Origin: Actinomycetota bacterium
GTDB lineage: Bacteria; Actinomycetota; Geothermincolia; Fen-727; Anoxymicrobiaceae
Direction of reading: 5' to 3'
Assembly (NCBI GenBank): GCA_016649525.1
Contig: JAENXM010000042.1
Coordinates: 1-10,858 of the forward strand
DNA: 10,858 nucleotides
Of the stretch, positions 7,191 through 10,858 are shown in pieces. Below the pieces are notes generated by a model. The model was not told where the DNA came from, ran no database searches, and worked only from the letters and a program-made list of their open reading frames with translations. The translations under genes were made by a program, and so were the position numbers. The number at the start of each line of letters is the position of its first letter. Position 1 is the stretch's first letter.

Positions 7191-7985
7191 TCATCCGGGG
7201 CGCAGGGTGCCGGCGAAGACCTGCCAGGCCAGCAGCGACTTGGCGGTGAGGCTCAAGATTATGTAGACCTTCTCCCCGAACAGGTAATCCCTCCAGGGAC
7301 CGACTTTCTTGTACTGCAGGACCATGTTGACAGCGAAGATGTTGAAAAAGATAAACAGCGATATGAGTATGTATGGAACGAACTTGGGGATGTTGTTCGA
7401 GGGGTCGGCCGCGGCCGAGATGTAGTAAAGCGCAATGACTACCCACGGCACTATGCCCGCGATGCAGCCGAACGCGAAGGCGCTCCAGTTGGTCCTCTCG
7501 GTCGTCTGGTTGTGCAGTTCCATCATGAGCCCGAACAGTATCATCATCATGTTCAAAAAGAAGATGAGGATCATGCTCGACAGGTCGTACATCCCCGAAA
7601 GCATCGCGATGATTACTATCATGAGCGAAGCGCTGAACGAGTACTCGATCCACCTCGCATAGTTGATACTCTTTAAGAGGTTCTTTCTGTACCAGTTGAA
7701 TATCCCCGGCGCCGCGATCAGGAGAAGGGCCGCCGCGCTGATGAATAGGAACGCGGCCACCATCGGGCCTATCCTCAACATGGTCACTTGTCTGGTCACC
7801 GGCATGGGGATGCGGCGCCCGATGTTGTTACCGAGGTAATGTGTCATCACCGGCAGGGAAAAATCGCTGCTGAGGACCACCATCAACACACCCTGGACCA
7901 GTAGAACAAGGCCGGTCACGAGATTGAATATCCTCAGCCGCCTGAATCGCCGGTCGGATGCCTCCTGTTCCAGGGTATCGACCAT
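7191..7985 (-). CDS. Heliorhodopsin
   Basis: A retinal-binding seven-helix photoreceptor of the heliorhodopsin family. Members do not pump ions, sit inverted in the membrane (N-terminus inside) and have a slow photocycle of debated signalling function. The 264 residues show seven hydrophobic segments near 18-39, 74-92, 113-131, 135-156, 170-191, 203-223 and 239-260. Compared with my recalled HeR-48C12 sequence, the retinal lysine (LSLTAKS) is Lys249 (Lys241), the counterion is Glu114 in RWIEYSFSAS (Glu107), Glu156 matches Glu149, Ser245 matches Ser237, and FGCIAGIVPW (172-181) is identical. His23 and His80 of HeR-48C12 are Leu28 and Leu87. ATG at 7985 was chosen because AAAGGA (7992-7997) lies 6 nt upstream; a GTG at 8006 has no ribosome binding site. 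It is flanked by a dehydratase-like gene 48 nt upstream and a UV-damage glycosylase 28 nt downstream. No retinal synthesis gene is in the window. Confidence 0.95.
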   Translation of the reverse strand: MVDTLEQEASDRRFRRLRIFNLVTGLVLLVQGVLMVVLSSDFSLPVMTHYLGNNIGRRIPMPVTRQVTMLRIGPMVAAFLFISAAALLLIAAPGIFNWYRKNLLKSINYARWIEYSFSASLMIVIIAMLSGMYDLSSMILIFFLNMMMILFGLMMELHNQTTERTNWSAFAFGCIAGIVPWVVIALYYISAAADPSNNIPKFVPYILISLFIFFNIFAVNMVLQYKKVGPWRDYLFGEKVYIILSLTAKSLLAWQVFAGTLRPG

Positions 7986-7991
7986 CTCGGT

Positions 7992-7997
7992 TCCTTT
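7992..7997 (-). promoter_or_regulatory. Ribosome binding site fixing the heliorhodopsin start
   Basis: AAAGGA on the minus strand lies 6 nt before the ATG at 7985. It sits inside the 7-codon extension that a GTG start at 8006 would add, so the shorter protein is preferred. Confidence 0.65.
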
Positions 7998-8033
7998 CTC
8001 CAGCACAGGATCAGACCCGGATGCCGGACTCCC

Positions 8034-9473
8034 TCACTGTCCCTCGAGATCTATCTTCTCTATGCCGGCGATACGCTTGGCGAGCTCCTTCTTCTCCTGG
8101 ATGTTATAGGTCCCGAGGATGGCGATGTCCTCCATCACAGGCGAGCCTCCGCCGTGGATACCCGCATACTGGAGGACGCCGGCCATGGACGAGACGGCGT
8201 AGTCGCTCACCCATGCGAAGCACCTGTATATGTCCTCGGGGCTCACCCCGTCTGCCCTGGCGAGGTACTTCTTCACCAGGCCGCCCACCTCGGGGCTCAC
8301 GAACTCCGTGTCGTAAGGGAGGGTGGCCGGAAGCCCGCCCGCGATGTCGGCCAGGATGTCGTACTCGTGGTAGACGTTTACACCAGCGTGCTTTCTGGCC
8401 ACGTTGCAGAAGACGATGTCGGGGACCTGCGTCCCGCAGGGCATGTGTGTCGACTTCACCGAAGCGGCGATCCCGCAACCGTAAACGAGCTCCGCGACGG
8501 TGATGAGCTGGGCGAGCTTGCTGCGGACATGGTCCTCCTTCTCGATGCCGCTGTACTCGGCGACAAGCGCGGCCGTGCCCATGATGATGTCGCTAAGCGC
8601 AGGCTTACACCCGGTGTAGGAGTGGCGGTGGAAAAGGGAGAAGAGCAGGGCGAGCTGTCCGCCGAACTCGGCCTCGCCGCAGAGGAACACCCGCTCCCAG
8701 GGGACGAAGACGTCGTCGAATATGGTGAGCGACTCTATCTCCCCCTTGCCGGAGAAAGGCCCGGCCAGCTCCGGCACCCTGTCACGGAAGCTCGCGCCCC
8801 TGCAAACGAGCTTCACCCCGGGATGGTCCCCGGGGACAGCGAAGGCGACCGCCCAGTCCTCCTCGCCGGGGCGCAGAAAGCGGGTCGGAATCGCTATTAT
8901 CTCCTCGGCGAGCGGCGCGAACGAGTTGTGCGCCTTGGCTCCGCGCACCACGATGCCGTCCTTCTTCTTCTCTATCACCCTGAGATACAGGTCCGGGTCC
9001 GCCTGCTCCGAAGGCCTGCGGAGGCGGTGGCCTTTCACGTCGGACTGGGCGCAGCAGCCGACGACATCCCTTTCCTGCCAGCCGCGCAGGAACTCCAGGA
9101 AGCGCTGGTGGTATTCGGTGCCGCGCGCCTCGTCGCAGTTGTATGTGATAACGGAAAGGGCGTTCATGGCGTCTATGCCCATGCAGCGCGCGATGCACCC
9201 CCCGACCATGCGAGCCTCGACCCGCGTCATCTCCTGCTTGGCGAGGAGGTCCTCCGGGCTCTGGTGGATGTGGCAGAAACGGTTTATGGTCTCCCCCGTA
9301 AGGTGAGATGTCGCGGTCGTTAGATGCTGGTACTCGGGCGCGTGGGCGAAATCGAAGGTCAAGTCCATGATGTCGACACCGGGGATATTGTCCCGCCCCA
9401 GGACCTCGCCCCCCATGTAGATATTGGGCCTCATCGCCTTGATGCTCTCTCGATACTCCTCTTTAGTTCGCAT
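8034..9473 (-). CDS. abfD: 4-Hydroxybutyryl-CoA dehydratase / vinylacetyl-CoA isomerase-like
   Basis: Predicted [4Fe-4S]- and FAD-containing dehydratase that converts 4-hydroxybutyryl-CoA to crotonyl-CoA, a step of 4-aminobutyrate/succinate fermentation and of archaeal carbon-fixation cycles. It belongs to the 4-hydroxyphenylacetate 3-hydroxylase/AbfD family, and the 479 residues match AbfD length. Against the Clostridium aminobutyricum enzyme (from memory), the cluster ligands are all present: Cys93 and Cys97 in GGCIARCMG (Cys99, Cys103), His282 (His292) and Cys289 (Cys299). Tyr286 and Lys290 also match catalytic Tyr296 and Lys300, and Glu247 fits Glu257. These ligands argue against a plain flavin monooxygenase. 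ATG at 9473 was chosen over an upstream start at 9521 because GGAGG (9480-9484) lies 6 nt before it. The heliorhodopsin gene follows after 48 nt. A TAGAAT hexamer (complement of 9523-9528) may be its -10 box. No other 4-hydroxybutyrate gene is in the window, so a different acyl-CoA substrate is possible. Confidence 0.82.
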   Translation of the reverse strand: MRTKEEYRESIKAMRPNIYMGGEVLGRDNIPGVDIMDLTFDFAHAPEYQHLTTATSHLTGETINRFCHIHQSPEDLLAKQEMTRVEARMVGGCIARCMGIDAMNALSVITYNCDEARGTEYHQRFLEFLRGWQERDVVGCCAQSDVKGHRLRRPSEQADPDLYLRVIEKKKDGIVVRGAKAHNSFAPLAEEIIAIPTRFLRPGEEDWAVAFAVPGDHPGVKLVCRGASFRDRVPELAGPFSGKGEIESLTIFDDVFVPWERVFLCGEAEFGGQLALLFSLFHRHSYTGCKPALSDIIMGTAALVAEYSGIEKEDHVRSKLAQLITVAELVYGCGIAASVKSTHMPCGTQVPDIVFCNVARKHAGVNVYHEYDILADIAGGLPATLPYDTEFVSPEVGGLVKKYLARADGVSPEDIYRCFAWVSDYAVSSMAGVLQYAGIHGGGSPVMEDIAILGTYNIQEKKELAKRIAGIEKIDLEGQ

Positions 9474-9479
9474 GTTGAA

Positions 9480-9484
9480 CCTCC
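9480..9484 (-). promoter_or_regulatory. Ribosome binding site fixing the dehydratase start
   Basis: GGAGG on the minus strand lies 6 nt before ATG 9473. It sits within the 16-codon extension of the longer frame, and protein similarity also begins at MRTKEEYRES. Confidence 0.7.
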
Positions 9485-9633
9485 ACAGACATAGTCGACT
9501 GACTGGCAAAAACACTACCACTATTCTATGGTGAAATCTATGAGCGATATCAGGGTGCCGGTATCAATCATCGGGCGCCTTGTTCCGATTCATGATTAGC
9601 GCTTCATCGAACAACAGCAGGCAAGGTATCACA

Positions 9634-9691
9634 TTGAAAGAGCCAAGGGGCAGGACGGCCCTTGTCACCGGCGCGGCGAGCGGCATCGGCA
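9634..9691 (+). pseudogene. Relic of a short-chain dehydrogenase (N-terminus only)
   Basis: From the TTG at 9634 (AAGG about 7 nt upstream) the frame reads KEPRGRTALVTGAASGIG. This is the first beta strand and NAD(P)-binding loop (TGxxxGIG) of a classical SDR dehydrogenase, which normally runs to about 250 residues. The similarity ends abruptly after codon 9688-9690. The frame continues to 9786 but then reads Arg-rich sequence that is the wrong frame of another gene's end. The encoded 68-residue (or shorter) product would lack the active site and is very unlikely to work. It is a deletion remnant. Confidence 0.7.
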
Positions 9692-9796
9692 GTGATAACC
9701 CGGATGATAGCCTACTGCGGGTTCCCCGCCGCCACGAACGCGCTGCTGACCGCTGGAGATGCTTTCGACGAACTCGACGCGGCTGACAACCCCTAG
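9692..9796 (+). pseudogene. Relic of a carboxymuconolactone decarboxylase-like gene (C-terminus only)
   Basis: In a frame shifted by one base from the SDR relic, the sequence reads VITRMIAYCGFPAATNALL and then GDAFDEL, ending with TAG at 9794-9796. This strongly resembles the last helices of carboxymuconolactone decarboxylase (CMD/AhpD-like) proteins, whose C-termini typically read like E-V-I-T-x-x-A-x-Y-x-G-[FW]-P-x-A. The normal domain is about 100-130 residues; only 34 are left, and the catalytic Cys region is missing. The fragment joins the SDR relic within one or two bases at 9690-9692 and its stop overlaps the stop of the convergent PH-like gene. Confidence 0.65.
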
Positions 9797-10197
9797 TCGG
9801 CGCCGATCCTCAGCGTCTCCATTATCTCTACCGGCACCTGCTTGTTGTCGAGCCCCAGGATGTTGGTGAACCTGAACTCCCGCTTCTTTCCGTCCTTCGT
9901 CTTGATGTACAGGGTGGTCTCGGCCATGCTCGATATCAGCTTGATATCAGGTGCAGCGTACTTGAAACCGTCGTAGATTGAACACCCCTCGAGGTCGGCG
10001 ATGGGGACGGACTCCTCCCCTTTCACCTTGTAGAACGTCGAGAGCCTCACGATTATGAGACGCCTGTCGGTGAGCGCGACGTAGTAGTATTTCACGCCCT
10101 TCTCCGAGGCCCACCCCACCGTCACCAGGTTCTCGTCGGGCTCGAGGAACGCCGATACCGCTTCCTTCATACCCTCCGCTGTCGGTTTGAACGCCAT
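9793..10197 (-). CDS. Bacterial PH-like domain protein
   Basis: Function unknown. The 134-residue protein looks like a single bacterial PH-like domain (bPH/YvbH-type). After an N-terminal helix (MAFKPTAEGMKEAVSAFL) it has a run of beta strands including YYYVALTDRRLIIVR (about 38-52), the typical 'vT-drRli' strand of this fold, then SVPIADLEG, TLYIKTKDGKK and EFRFTNI. The end is a short helix (VEIMETLRI). There is no membrane helix or signal peptide, so it is probably cytoplasmic and may bind a protein or membrane surface. A near-perfect AAGGAGGT lies about 5 nt before the ATG, suggesting strong translation. It starts 33 nt after the GNAT gene on the same strand, likely in one operon. Its stop overlaps the end of the CMD relic by 3 nt. 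Confidence 0.75.
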   Translation of the reverse strand: MAFKPTAEGMKEAVSAFLEPDENLVTVGWASEKGVKYYYVALTDRRLIIVRLSTFYKVKGEESVPIADLEGCSIYDGFKYAAPDIKLISSMAETTLYIKTKDGKKREFRFTNILGLDNKQVPVEIMETLRIGAD

Positions 10198-10230
10198 GTC
10201 TTACCTCCTTTTGTACCGGTATTGCATAGA

Positions 10231-10858
10231 TCACTCGTTCTTCTCAGCGGGGATGTCCAGGGAGTATATATAGCCTCGGGCATCGACTCCGGGAAGCGAG
10301 TAGTAGAACATCTTGGTGGGGAACTCCTTCACTCTCTTGAACCCGTACCTCTCGTAGAAATCCCAGCTGACCGTCGAGTCGGTGTTCACTATGGTCTTGT
10401 GGTATCCCCTGGCCCTGACCTCATGGACCCACGCGTCCATCATCGCCCGGCCTATGCCTCCCCGGTACTTCTTCTGCGAATTGAGCATCAGTATTTCCGA
10501 AGGAGAACTGGGATGCCGGACCATGAACTCCAGGAAACCCCTGGCCATTCTCCACCACGCAGCCCTGGCAAAAGGCGACATCTGATAACAGCGAAAGAGA
10601 ACCTTGAGCTGGAACCCCAGGGTCAGCGCCGCTGCCCGCAGAAGGCTCTTTTTATCGGCGGGGAAGTAACCGGCCAGGACTCCCCTCGCTTCACCGTCGA
10701 CCTCAGCCACGAAAACGGCATCGGCGGATCTGCTTAGATTGAGTATCATGTCCTTTACGAGGCGCGGCTCGGCCTGGTCGATCACAGGCCAGGAGTTGTG
10801 ATAGAAACCGCTCACGTAACAACGGTAGGCGGCATCCAGGTCCCTGGCGGGGTCAAAC
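10231..10858 (-). CDS. GNAT family N-acetyltransferase, 5' end outside window
   Basis: Predicted acetyl-CoA-dependent N-acetyltransferase with unknown acceptor. The acetyl-CoA binding signature QKKYRGGIGRAMM (about 80 residues from the C-terminus) is followed by FYERYGFKRV, the usual last strand-helix pair of the fold. Upstream is VFVAEVDGEARGVLAGYF, the usual strand pair. The frame stays open to the right edge of the window; the codons before the GTG at 10815 read FDPARDLDAAYRCY, which fits the first helix of a GNAT protein, so the true start probably lies beyond 10858. A central insert (about KVLFRCYQMSPFARAAWWRMARG) is hydrophobic and aromatic and longer than in minimal GNATs. The PH-like gene follows 33 nt downstream. 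Confidence 0.85.
   Translation of the reverse strand, partial: FDPARDLDAAYRCYVSGFYHNSWPVIDQAEPRLVKDMILNLSRSADAVFVAEVDGEARGVLAGYFPADKKSLLRAAALTLGFQLKVLFRCYQMSPFARAAWWRMARGFLEFMVRHPSSPSEILMLNSQKKYRGGIGRAMMDAWVHEVRARGYHKTIVNTDSTVSWDFYERYGFKRVKEFPTKMFYYSLPGVDARGYIYSLDIPAEKNE

Noticed and set aside
8154..9323. Long plus-strand open frame (389 codons) opposite the dehydratase
   Set aside because: It is antisense to a gene with conserved catalytic residues; long shadow frames are expected from its high G/C third positions.

Overview
The window is about 60% GC and gene-dense, with mostly good Shine-Dalgarno sites. It holds nine intact genes, one gene cut by the right edge, and a fused relic of two further genes. 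A heliorhodopsin (so far reported in organisms with a single membrane), a membrane-anchored YkuD L,D-transpeptidase and [4Fe-4S] enzymes typical of anaerobes suggest a monoderm. My best guess is a deep-branching anaerobic or microaerophilic member of Actinomycetota. That placement is an inference; no rRNA or marker gene is present.

Layout. (1) Positions 1-289 are a leader without a convincing gene. (2) Positions 290-3024 (+) hold an acyl-CoA synthetase whose stop overlaps the start of a membrane-anchored L,D-transpeptidase. (3) Positions 3069-4493 (-) hold a secreted protein built of four repeats of about 108 residues. (4) Positions 4494-4855 are a divergent promoter region. (5) Positions 4856-6831 (+) hold an internally duplicated CxxC protein and a cysteine-rich double [4Fe-4S] ferredoxin-like protein, separated by a perfect 37-nt palindrome. 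(6) Positions 9473-6782 (-) hold three closely spaced genes: a 4-hydroxybutyryl-CoA dehydratase-like enzyme, a heliorhodopsin, and a small endonuclease V-type pyrimidine-dimer DNA glycosylase. (7) Positions 9634-9796 (+) hold a deletion scar joining the start of a short-chain dehydrogenase to the end of a carboxymuconolactone decarboxylase-like gene. (8) Positions 10858-9793 (-) hold a GNAT acetyltransferase (cut by the window edge) and a bacterial PH-like protein.

The most interesting part is region 6. A light-sensing rhodopsin of unsettled function lies 28 nt upstream of a gene whose predicted product cuts DNA at UV-induced pyrimidine dimers. This suggests a light-sensing and UV-repair unit. 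The heliorhodopsin keeps the Schiff-base lysine and the counterion glutamate but has leucine where the founding protein has its two buried histidines. The upstream dehydratase keeps all the iron-sulfur ligands and the known catalytic residues of its family, and its job next to the rhodopsin is unclear.
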